DNA of 64,000 nt from Chondrosia reniformis (lineage: Eukaryota; Porifera; Demospongiae; Chondrillida; Chondrillidae). The stretch spans positions 7,626,001 to 7,690,000 of the forward strand of contig OX359190.1 in assembly GCA_947172415.1 (NCBI GenBank), read 5' to 3'. This document shows, piece by piece, positions 47,320 through 59,200 of the stretch. Below the pieces are notes generated by a model. The model searched no databases. It saw only the letters and a list, made by a program, of their open reading frames with translations, and was not told the origin of the DNA. The position numbers and the translations under genes are program-made. Position 1 is the stretch's first letter, and every line of letters begins with the position of its first letter.

Positions 47320-47912
47320 GGGTGACCCATTAGCCAAGGAAGGCTACTTTTCATGAGGCCCAGTTAATATACAGAAATTACAATAAACATTCTACACATA
47401 CACAATGTCATACAGTTAATCAGTTAACAAAATCAGTTTGGGCAGGTGTTGATGGAAGGGGGTGTCACTTTTCTAAAATTTCTTTTTTCTTCTCTGCCCT
47501 GGAGGTGCATGAGTCCTGGCCATCCCATTGTGCTTTTCTTAATAATCTTTGCTCTTAACCCCCAGGACACTAGCACCCACTCTTCCTGTATCCGATCGAT
47601 TCTGCTTACTCTATGAAACGGAACTCAAAAAGTAATGTAATATTATTGCTAGCTATAAGGCGGTATGTCTATATCCTGCTATTGAGCTTGAACCTAAAAT
47701 ATTGAAAAAGGGGACTTTAAGATCTTAAACTGATACTGATAATAATGAAAAGAAGTTTGTTCACGTAATACGGCTCCATCTTTGATCCATATAGATTAAT
47801 CTTTCATTAATCTTCTTATTAAACTTTGACTATATACAGTATCAGTACAAATCAATATCAATTGATATATATCATCATAAACCTTTGACAATATATGGTC
47901 CCACTATACATT
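47320..47912. other. right end of copy A, no gene seen
   Basis: Shared with copy B up to TATACATTA. No ORF or RNA gene recognised. Confidence 0.5.
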
Positions 47913-48089
47913 AAAATCTAGTTTTTCAATCTTTTGAAGCTGTCTCCTACAAGCAGTACCTGCATTCCCTCTGCATACTTCTTTCTATACATTTTTAATG
48001 TTTATATATATAGAAATGTTTTTGAATCAGAAAGACCATACTCATGATCATATAAATAAAACTTGTGTGCAGCTGAAAATGTTTCAGGC

Positions 48090-48436
48090 ACATATCAGAG
48101 AGTACAGCAGTACTCTCTAAGTAGGGATGGCCGAAAAAAACATGGCCGCACTATCCAATGTATTATCAATTAACACCTAATAAATCAACAGCAATAGGAT
48201 TTTTGCTTGTATTCGAACATTCAAAAATGAAGTTAAAAGTAGGGATGGCACTATAACAGTGATTGGCACATCTAGAAAAAGTAACGAAACAAGAAAGTGA
48301 TCATATGGTAAGGCTAACATTGCAGAAGTGGCATACTGAAAATTAACTATACACATCACTTCTATGTTTGGGTGCATCGATCCCTACTTCTAGTATATCC
48401 ATGATGTGCCCAAACATAGAAGTGATGTGTATAGTT
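48090..48436. mobile_element. palindromic repeat element at the A/B junction
   Basis: Starts at the AGAGAGTAC palindrome and GTAGGGATGGCCGAAAAAAA, and ends in a hairpin around ACTTCTATGTTTGGG / CCCAAACATAGAAGT. Copy B of the duplication starts immediately after it. Related to 57740-58790. Confidence 0.6.
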
Positions 48437-48569
48437 AAGTCATAAACTTCAATTGCTGAAAAGCATTGTTTGCTGATCCATTACTTTATCACATTTAAAG
48501 ATAAAGATCTATTGTGCTACAAATCTTTATGATCTCAGTGATTTTATTGTGTATATATTACATCTGCAG

Positions 48570-50385
48570 GGAATGGCTCGCATGTGCTGCGACTCAAGGC
48601 GTAGTGTTAGGCATACAGCTATCAGTTACCTCCAGAGAGCACTGCTTGCTCATGATCTACAGCAGTTGAACCCCACAGAATGGGAAGCCTGTTTCTTAGA
48701 TGTAAGTATCTAACAGGAACATATTTGATATTATAGATATTAGCTTATCAGTTTCCCACATGAAAAATATAGAACACAATATTCTAGAAAATTATGTTTA
48801 CCATGCCTATGAACATAAAGAGACTTTAAATTTCTTAGACTGGTTACTTAGGGCAAACCTAAAGAGCCTTGGATGAGGATACCGTTAGGCTTCATCTCTT
48901 TCTTCATCTATTGGCCCTAAAATGTGATGATACGTACATGTAGTAAAGGTTTATAAACTATAGAGTCACAATCTTCTTACTCTTCATTGTTCAATTATGA
49001 GCCTATTTTCGCATCTGTTTTGGTGATTTGAAGTGTTTAATACACATGCAGGTATTTTTTCCAATGTTGAGTCGATTATTGGACAGGGATGACATGATGG
49101 ATGCCTTTAGTTTGGAAGAAACAAGAATGAGAGGAGCTCAACTTCTCAGCAAAGTTAGTAGCAGCTGACTACCTATGTATTTTTTATGGTTTGAATTTGG
49201 TGAACTTGCACAACTGAGATTTACCTTGATTATATATATTTAGCATATCTTGGATTGGACTTGCCAAATATGTAATGAAAGTTAACATTTTTGCTCTGAT
49301 TACGTACCTGTCTGCTATATGACCTCCATGTTGTTATATTTCCTTTAAAGGACTTGTTCTTTGGATATATTAGGTCTTTCTGCAACATTTGTCTCCTCTG
49401 TTAAAGTTGAAGAACTTCCAAGAGTTGTGGCTTGGTATTTTGGATGTCATGGAGAAGTATTATTTTATTGAGAATTCAGAAAGTTTGGTGAGCACTTTAG
49501 GTTCTGTAGTGATTTTACCTTGAGTTGAAGGATCTAATTGACCATTAACTTTTGAATGTATAGGAGTAAAGCCCTGTCTGATATGATAGTAAAATGGCCG
49601 TTCAATTGAATGTGCTTTCCATAGTATAACTTAGGAGGCTTAGGATGCACTAAGTGTAAAGGAATGAGCTCTGTGTCAAAGTGATCCCTTTTTTCTTACA
49701 GACAGAAGCTATACCAGAATCTCTGAAGAACATGCTGCTAGTAATGTCCACAGCTGGGCTTTTTGGTAACATTACAGAGATAATTTCCTTGGAAAGTAAA
49801 GGAGACCAATCATCTCTTAAAGAGGACCATGGCTTTCAATTATGGCAGTTGTCATGGCAACGTATTGAAAAATTTCTTCCAAAGCTGCAAAGCGAAATAT
49901 TTCCCACTTCCAAGAGTTCTTCAGTCACACCCACTGACGTGACCACGCCCACTGATGTGCCCACCTCCAGTGGTGGCACAACTACAGAACAAGCTGTAGA
50001 AAAAGAATCAGAAAATGGTAATTCAGAACAAGCCAACACTGAGAAAGTTAACACTCCACCTAGTAAGCACATCTCTGAACTTGTGCACACTCTAACAGTT
50101 TAATATGGACGTCTATTTTACCATTGTAATAACTGCAATATTAACATACATATGTAGCCTTTAGCATATGCCTTATAATTCTTAACACCTTAACACTTAA
50201 CTGCATGTAGTGCCCGTACAGTTATTCTGGTTCCCTTGCATCCTTACGCAGGTGTGATGGCAGCAACTGGGGAGGTCGTGATCCCAGGTCAGCCGGTACT
50301 GATATCACCTGTGACTGTTGTGAAGCTCAGTAAACCATTACCAGTAGTAAACAATGTTTCAAGCACTAATAACCAGTCATCATAG
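48570..50385 (+). pseudogene. duplicated GBF1 3' end (five exons, no Sec7 domain)
   Basis: Exons 48570-48701, 49052-49153, 49374-49487, 49702-50062 and 50252-50385 match the last five GBF1 exons and keep every splice site and frame (280 codons plus stop). Differences by eye: about three replacements (G to R in SRLLDGDD, S to P in SVTSTD, R to K in VERES) and four or so silent. First, third and last exons look identical. It encodes only the C-terminal HDS part; no start codon or promoter is evident, so a gene fragment is the default. It could be read as alternative terminal exons by transcription running on from GBF1. Confidence 0.88.
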
Positions 50386-50614
50386 TTGTGTGTTCTGGAG
50401 CTTTTATTATTTATGATGTAAACATTCAATAAGTAAAATATATACTACTCCATTGTTAATTGTGTCAACAATGAACAAGTATACATACAGTAACTCAGGC
50501 ATGTATTTACTTGCTATATACGTATACGTACATACATAGGTTATGAAAAGGGGGAGTTTTTTGCACTTGAGCCTGTGCTAGGCTATTGTTGCAAATAATA
50601 ATCAACACTGGATA

Positions 50615-50774
50615 ATTACGCCAACCAACCAAGTGACAATCGTCTACTTGGCTGGAGGACCAAAGTCCTATTTGTGGCAACCAGTGATGACCTCCCAGTC
50701 ATCCAATGATGGCAAAAAATCATCAATGAACCACAGACAGCTGTTTCACCCTCTTTAAGGCTCATCTGTGTGGT
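50615..50774 (-). mobile_element. R-family repeat, copy B, hammerhead decayed
   Basis: Partner of 35925-36094. The ribozyme region 50730-50774 has CAGATGA in place of CTGATGA and weakened stem II, so it should be inactive. Confidence 0.75.
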
Positions 50775-51504
50775 ATACATCAGTAGCTGAAAATGGATGA
50801 CTGTTCTCTGCTTATCAATCCACCACAAGTGTTTCACATAGGTTATATGCTCCGCTTTTGATCTGTCAACTCAAATACATAATGTAATGACCATGTGTTT
50901 GCCAGCAGTAGAAATAAATTGTGTTGCCCATGCATGGTTATTTAGCGCAGTGACTAATCTTGCAATTTTTAATCTGATAGATAATGATCCCACCATTATC
51001 AGCTCATTGCCATGGCAGTGTTGTGTATATTCTCAAATGAAACTAACTTTTGCTTTTAAGATTAATTTACTTCTGTTTGTCTCTCACTCACAACTTGTAT
51101 TTACCTTATAGTGTTGCCTAGACATCGATTATGATATATAATATTTTGATTGTTACATTAAAAGTAATTGTATGAATGCAATATATGTATTTCTGGACAT
51201 GCATGTACTTAAAAATGTTTTTGACATTGCATTAATGTATTAATTTGGGAAATTCAAAGAACAACAAAATTAAAGTTATTGGCTTTTGATAAACAATGGA
51301 ATGCTTGCAATATATTTTCAAAACTAAAGAGACTTATATAAGGTTCCGTTTCCAAAATCACACACTATAATTCAGAATCAGTTCAACAAAGGGGTACAAG
51401 ACTCCTAGGTAGAATAGTCTCTTCCTTTCTATTAAATCTAAACAGAATCTAAACAGGAAGACAATTAAGTATATGTATTTATATCATTTGTACATAAGCA
51501 TATA

Positions 51505-51735
51505 CAGTACATATACCAAGGATTCACAGAAGATCAAAGGACAAAGACTCCCAGGATCACTGATGAAGGGTGGAATTCCCAGAAACAGCTGTCTGACCCA
51601 GTGGAGAAGAAGATGAAAGAAAGGAAAAGAAGAAGAAAAGACTCCTGTATCTTCATCCAAAGCTCTCTTCAGGTTTAGTTCCCCTATAGGCTTTTTTACA
51701 GAATATAGGCATAGCATGTAGGAAAATGTGTATTG
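51505..51735 (-). mobile_element. SINE body inserted only in copy B
   Basis: Complete body with CACTGATGAAGG and GAAACAGCTGTCTGACCCAG. The A partner reads straight through near 36430-36460, so this copy inserted after the duplication or was lost cleanly from A. Confidence 0.78.
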
Positions 51736-51867
51736 CAATTGTATTAATATAAGTGTGTATTCCACAAGCTAATTTAATACATAATGATACACTGCATACA
51801 TGAGAATGATTATGAGTAACTTAATTATACTGTATACATCATTTGGTCTAATTATATGTAACTTACA

Positions 51868-52342
51868 GAAACAAACACACCGCAATCATCTCTTTCTACA
51901 GTAACTGTTGTAGTGGCAGAAATTCCGAAATTAGACACAGCAATTGCTTCATAACTGATAAGTGTCTTATCAAGTAGCACAAATGTTTGGCTATATACAA
52001 ATTAACTGATAGGAGTTATATATACATAAGTATCATAATTATTATGTTAACAAGAATCTTATATGATCCATGAGTTTAATTCAATGACGTGCAATGCTTA
52101 TTCTATATATATCTATAGCTCTTGCTTACCCTGCAACTACAATGTCTGCGTAAATAAAGATAAATTCCTCCAATTTGTTGACTTGTTGGCTTAACCAATC
52201 TCGCTATAAATAAACCATTTGCTATTACAGAAGCGAACATGGTTCTAATTTGAATAGCAGTATAACAGAATGTGCTCAAACAATTTGAATGAACTCTGCA
52301 CATGCAAAGCAGAATGGAATATATTGCTACTGTTAAAAGCAT
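51868..52342 (-). CDS. candidate secreted protein start, signal peptide plus beta-sandwich-like segment
   Basis: Exon 52130-52342 begins MLLTVAIYSILLCMCRVHSN, a good signal peptide, and ends at a GTAAGC donor. A second exon ending at about 51868 (donor GTAAGT) reads TLISYEAIAVSNFGISATTT then VTVERDDCGVFVS. The YEAIAVSNFG pattern resembles the C-terminal half of a fibronectin III or Ig-like domain. The acceptor of exon 2 is unsettled: the best site (TATATAG) is out of phase, while AAG|ACACTT fits the phase but is weak. Lies in a block present only in copy B, near a CpG-containing stretch at 52680-52900. Only the start of a gene, if real. Confidence 0.35.
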
Positions 52343-52970
52343 TCTTCAATTCATTTATGACAAAGCATGAATTACAACTACAGGTGGGTTGGATATATAT
52401 ATATTGGATACAGTTGTAGTTGGTAGCATGGCGTTAGACATTGTTGGATCAGTCAATGTAGATGTTAATTGTTAAGCTTCCATTAGGTGTAATTTTATCA
52501 CTGAAGCATTTACAAGTTTGTATGTTAAAGATTTTCACAATTACTGAACCATAAATATTCACTTTTGATTCAACCTATTATATAGGAAAGTAATTGAAGC
52601 ATTAATGTAATATTGTTATGTAGGTACTGTATTCAACAATACGTATATATGCTACGCAGACAGAGAATGTATCAAGTTAATACAGTTCGCGCGCTTTTCT
52701 GAATCTCTAAAGAAGGTAGCTACAGCTTTGAAGTGTGAAACTCAATTAGTTAGAGTTTCAGTGTCTTTAAGAGAACTCCAGAAAGTGGGCAATCTCTCCT
52801 TGATTAATTTTCCTTCGATTTCGAGGTCTACTGGCAGCATGCTGGCAGCCATTCAAGTTGCGATGCAGCCTCGCCGCATTGCGTAAACAACTATGAAACT
52901 ATCCAGTTTTGGCTTCTTTCTCATTAATCGATGAATCGATATGCATCGCTGGTAAAGTACATGCAACTGA
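52343..52970. other. copy-B-only stretch, possible promoter
   Basis: Contains a CpG-bearing segment (near 52686 and 52860) upstream of the candidate signal-peptide exon. No ORF of note. Confidence 0.35.
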
Positions 52971-53285
52971 TAATCGGAAGTGGTTTAATTTAAAAGACTC
53001 GAAATATCGTGTGAACCCAGCGTTATAATGAGCCAAAGGTATCATTCAATGCAACCTTTCTCACAAATCTCACAAAATACAAAAATCTGTGTTTGTATAT
53101 ATGTAGCTATGTTTGTACAACCCTATCAAATAACTGATACATATGCAGTTAACACTTGGTGCCAACACTCAGACTAAGCTTATCCTAAAGAGATCTTTGT
53201 TTTTAAAGATCTGATCATAGAAGAAAACTTATAATATAAAAAATAATTTTGTATGTTAAATTCAATTTCATTTAGGCCATTATAG

Positions 53286-56200
53286 CTACGTTTCCTCTTT
53301 CTTGGGAACATTTACAGCATCATAAGATGGATTGGCTTCCATTTTGATTATATCAGATGGCACCTCATATTTGACCTCCTCAAACCTAAGCAACATTAAG
53401 AATGACATCCATGCACCAAAATCGTGTATATAAGACCCCTAGAAATAAGCATAGAGAGACAAGGATTCACAAAAGACTCCCAGGTTCACTGATGAAGGGT
53501 GGAATTCCCAGAAAGAAAAGAAAAGACTCCTGTATCTTCATCCAAAGCTCTCTACAAGTTTAGTTCCCTATAGGCATTTTACAGAGTAGGTATTGCATGT
53601 ACGTGTATATATATATAGGAAAAACGGTGTATTAGATTTTTCATACATTAGATATATCACTTGACTGCACATGCATAACTTGGCTAATGAGGCACATGGT
53701 TCATGAGGTACGTATATAGTTGTAATTAATTACTAATTATAACTTCAAGAAATTTAGCCTAATCAATATTATTAAGCATGTGTTTTGTATTACTGCATTT
53801 ATAAATTTCTGAAATCTTATATAATTATTTGATTTCTAACTTTTCTGATATTTCTCTCTTCTTAGATTTAGTGAGATAAAGTTTAAACACAATACAACTG
53901 CCTCCAACTCCAAAAATGGCTCCAATCAAAGCACCTCCCAACAGCAATCCAATGGTGGACCCAGCTGGCAGGTCTGACTGAATTGTGACCACCTCAACCA
54001 CTGTGTAAAAGATAAGTTTTAAACTCATCATATCTGTAATTAATGGTGATAGGAATTTAGATATATCACTGATATACGTAGCTCCATATTTATATATAGC
54101 AACTATAATGTGGACATGATGAAGAACTCAATTATTCTTAGTTGGCATATTATTCTACATATGAAAAAGTTAGGCTCAAAGTTGTGTCATTCTTAAAGAC
54201 GTCATCAATTAATGTACCAAGTGGACCACCATTAACAAAGACAGCTACCCATAATTAAGGCTCCTCACATGGCAACAAGGTAACTGTCATGGATATAGGA
54301 AAGCCTGAATAGATCATATAACATTCTAGTATAGTACAATTTTCACTATTGCTACAGACTCCACTGAGTTCAGAGTTGGCAAGTTTGTCAGAAATGTCGT
54401 CTAAGGAATTACACATGTCTTCTTTTGTTACTGAAATTGGAGAAGATGTTGGTAAGATGGTTCCAGATGGTGAAGGCTGTGCTGTAGCTAGTGTAAGAGA
54501 GGGCGTGGGTGAGGTTGGGGAGGGTGGTACAGCAGTCAGTCCTGTGTCAGAAGTTGGAAGAAATATTATATCTGTTAGATCAATTGAGTCTGTTGCAAGA
54601 TCAGATGATGGTTGAGGCATTTCTGAAGCTGAGGATATGGAGGGTGGTATAGCATATGAAATACTGTACAGAATACAGAAGACACAGGATCAAATGTCAG
54701 GTTTCATAAGGCATGAAACCTATTTGAAACTCATTGAACAGCCAGGTATGAAAGTATGTATAAAACTCAGAAAGGGCACTGTTAAAATTTGAAACCCATG
54801 AAATGAATCTATTAGTACATATTTGAGCACCCTTTGAAACCTGGCTGTTCAAGACGTTTCAAATAGGTTTCATGCCATATGAAACCTGAAATTTGATCCT
54901 GTGAGAATATTGTATGGTAAGAGAATATTGTATGTACATATATACGTAGATAATATAGGAATAAGGTATTGATGGTAAAGTCGTGTTATTGGCTCAGTGG
55001 TAGAGTAGGCTAAATTCCCAACATTGCCTGCACTCCATAATGAAACAGTTGTGGTTCAATTATCACTTCAATTATTCATATATATACGTACACATGGCAG
55101 GTAGACACCACACTGCTCCAATGACACATACTACAGTATACCTAGTAAGAGCTTTGGATGAGGATACAAGAGTTTTCTCCTATTTCTCTTCTTCTCTCCA
55201 CTGGGCCTTATATACAACAGAATAGAGCTCCAAAGGACCTGGATTCCCAACATTATCACTTCAGCTCCAAAGGACCTGGATTCCCAACATTATCACTTCA
55301 GTTCCAAAGGACCTAGATTCCCAACATTATCACTTCAGCTCCAAAGGACCTGGATTCCCAACATTATCACTTCAGCTCCAAAGGACCTGGATTCCCAACA
55401 TTATCACTTCAGCTCCAAAGGACCTAGATTCCCAACATTATCACTTCAGCTCCAAAGGACCTCGATTCCCAACATTATCACTTCAGCTCCAAAGGACCTG
55501 GATTCCCAACATTATCATTTCAGCTCCAAAGGACCTGGATTCCCAACATTATCACTTCAGCTCCAAAGGACCTGGATTCCCAACATTATCACTTCAGCTC
55601 CAAAGGACCTGGATTCCCAACATTATCACTTCAGCTCCAAAGGACCTGGATTCCCAACATTATCACTTCAGCTCCAAAGGACCTGGATTCCCAACATTAT
55701 CACTTCAGCTCCAAAGGACCTGGATTCCCAACATTATCACTTCAGCTCCAAAGGACCTGGATTCCCAACATTATCACTTCAGCTCCAAAGGACCTGGATT
55801 CCCAACATTATCATTTCAGCTCCAAAGGACCTGGATTCCCAACATTATCACTTCAGCTCCAAAGGACCTGGATGGGTAGGGCCAACATCAGAGGAATGCA
55901 ACATATTATAATTCTACAGATGAACATTAACGGAGTAGCTCAAGTGACAGAATACGCCTCCTTTCCTCAGACACAGACCAACCAGTAGCAGGTTCAATAA
56001 ACTGTATAGAGCAATGCTAGCTAGGAATGCTGAATCAGACATACTTTATACATAATATATACTGTACTTTGCTCTGAACTTCCAATGAAGTGTTATAGGA
56101 GTGTTTCCAATTGTGTTCATACTAGTCTTCAGTTGAGCAATCAGCAACAAAATTCAATAAACAGAAAGTGCGGACCAGTAGGACATTAATATTCACTGTT

Positions 56201-59200
56201 CCTTCCCACGACAACATCATTAACACATGTTAAAACTTTTCTATTTAAAGTGGCCTCTTTAGTAAACTCTTCACCATTTAGCTAATGAAGGCCTACAGGT
56301 CAAAATGTTCCATTTTGTTGTTACAAATATCACTCCAGTACCTCATATAGTAAACACAGTTAAAAACCTCATGATTGATTGATTTTTCTGTAAGACTTCT
56401 ATTTAAGAAGCCTCATGAAACATAAATATTAAATTACACGTTCACACAGAAAAGTTTCACATAACAACTGGTCAAAATGTACAAAATCAAGTGTAGAATG
56501 ATCCAATTATATTTTTAGATGATGCAAGCCATCTAATTAGAATTTTAGAGGCAATAATGATGAGCATAGTGATTAAGCAATATGTCACTGCAACTGCCAA
56601 TCAGATGGTACCATGCGTCTAATAGCCACGCATCAATTACAGAAGTCCTCAAACCCCTATTCTACGTATCTCTGCAGTAGCTGTATAGTTTCAGAAGTTA
56701 TTTCTAAAACTGAAAGTGTTTTAAAGCCGATATGTAATACTTATAAAACTTTATCTTGTATTCACATGTTATATCTAGTCTTGATAGATTACATGTCTAA
56801 TTTCCAAGACATTGCAATGGTGCTGCAGGTCTACACTGATAAATACATCAAATGGATCACATCACCATTCCTCCACATCAAAGGAATACTATATCCCAGG
56901 AAACCATAAAAGAAAAGAGTGGGAGGGTTGCCATGACTACCACTTAATAAAAGTGTGGCTTAATGCACAAATTTGTCATCAAACTCTCTTTCTAATCATC
57001 AAGAATTCCACAAAATTGGTCTTAATGAATGAATAGATGTAAGCAATAATATAGAGTCATTACAAAACTATCTTTAGTATATTACTTCCGAAGTTAGCCT
57101 ATACTTGCACAATGAGATGCTTTACAAAGGTCCATCTCCACCAATCAAGCTGGTGTATTAACGAGAATGCCACCTCACATGATCAAGCTGGTGTATTAAC
57201 GAGAATGCCACCTCACATGATCAAGGTATGAAGACACTCAAGAGCACTCAACTTAAGGCAAAGCCATGATACTCCCAACATTTCATGATGGCAGGATCCA
57301 TGGCAAATAGGTTGCTACTGTCTATTAATGACATTAGTACAGAGTGTATACAAGGGGCTCACACCTCTTAGCCAAAACACAATTATGTAACCCCATTTTG
57401 CTTTTAGGGGGCTTCCCCTTAATAATATTTTGCCCCTCCCCCTTCCACCTTGAGACAGTTTGCCCCTCCCCCTTCCACCTTGAAGACAGTTTGCCCCTCC
57501 CCCTTCCATCATAAGATAGTCTGCCCCTCCCCCTTCCACCTGGAAGACAGCTTGCCCCTCCCCCTTCCACCTTGAAGACAGTTTGCCCCTCCCCCTTCCA
57601 CCTTGAAGACAGTTTGCCCCTCCCCCTTCTACCTTGAAAAAAGTTAAATTGTTAATATTTAATTAGCAAACAAACATATTGAACTAGGTAGCCCCTCTAT
57701 AGTATAGAATTATTAAACATTTTCTTCATAAATAGTAAAAATGTAGGGATGGCACAAAAAGTACAGAAACGATAAATAATGTTTACACAGTGAAGCATTA
57801 GCTGTGTATATAAAGTAAATAAAAAACATTTACAAAAATGATGTTAGAAGTAGGAATGGTAGTGTTCACTAATACATCTGCAAAAAGTATCGAAACAAGA
57901 CACTGATTATATGATAAGGCTAATCATACAGAAGTTGCATATATACTGAAATTTAAGTAAATTAACCATACACTTCTGTGTTTGGGCGCACTAACCTTAA
58001 GTAGGAATGGTGCGCCCAAACACAGAAGTGTATGGTTAATTTACTTAAATTTCAGTATATATGCAACTTCTGTATGATTAGCCTTATCATATAATCAGTG
58101 TCTTGTTTCGATACTTTTTGCAGATGTATTAGTGAACACTACCATTCCTAATTCTAACATCATTTTTGTAAATGTTTTTTATTTACTTGTATTCCCCCTT
58201 TTTTCCTCTTAATATTACTAGTTTTAAATTGATTTGAAAGTTTTCTTGGCGAAGATCTCAAAATAACGTCTTAGACAAGAGAAATATGCCGGGGAAACCA
58301 TGATCTCTTAATTAAAAAATGGCGTCCGAGAAGACCACAATTTTCGCTCTTCACAATTAACATGCTTATTGTAGAGCGCATTCAGATTTAGGGCTGTCTA
58401 TTCCCTAGTTCCGAAATATTTATGACGATTTATAACTAGTATACGTGCCCGCATAAGTTCGCATATTAGCGCTAGTCTATTCAATAAAAGAAGAAGAAGA
58501 AGAAGAAGAAGAAGAAGAAGAAGAAGAAGAAGAAGAAGAAGAAGAAGAAGAAATGAATTTTGGAAGTGGGTCTATTCCTAGTTAGCCGCTTTTTGAACGC
58601 TATAGAGCGTGTAGAGCGTCGAAACATGTTTTGGCATTTAGGAAAGCGTGCATTAATCGCTGCAAATAACCGAATATAACCGAAAATCGCTTCGTTGGCG
58701 ATTTATGAGGTGTTGATTGCTAATACATTGGATAGGGCGGCCATTTTTTTTTCCGGCCATTCCTACTTAGAGAGTACTACCGTACTCTCTGATATATACC
58801 TATGTACATGGGAAGAATAAGAGTAGACATCATTCATTTTCTAATGGGAAGCTTAAGCACATCATGCAAAATATTACCAGATGTAAGGATATGGTGCAAC
58901 ACCCTTGATAGTATGATTCATGCACAGCTAATGCTTCACTGTATGTGTAACATCATTTCTAGTTTCTGTACTTTTTATGGAGCATGAGCTAGTGTATTTT
59001 AAAACCATTTTGATTTCGCAATCTTTAACCGATCGCTTGCCTTATAAAGGCCAATTATAGCATGGCTGGTCTATCTTTAACTATGCATAGCCTTTTTCCG
59101 GCCGTTTTCAGCCTATTTCGGATTTTCGCTCCTATACAAATGTATAGGGAATACGAAACAACCAATACCATCCCTACATAGAGAGTACTACCGTACTCTC

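Larger units (their letters stand above)
33668..47912. other. segmental duplication, copy A
   Basis: Collinear with 48437-62369. Both copies start at CAATTGCTGAAAAGCATTG and end after TATGGTCCCACTATACATTA. GBF1 exon sequences differ at only about seven sites by eye over 843 bp. The copies differ mainly by discrete insertions, tandem expansions (module exons in A, 37-bp minisatellite in B) and one B-only block. Confidence 0.92.
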
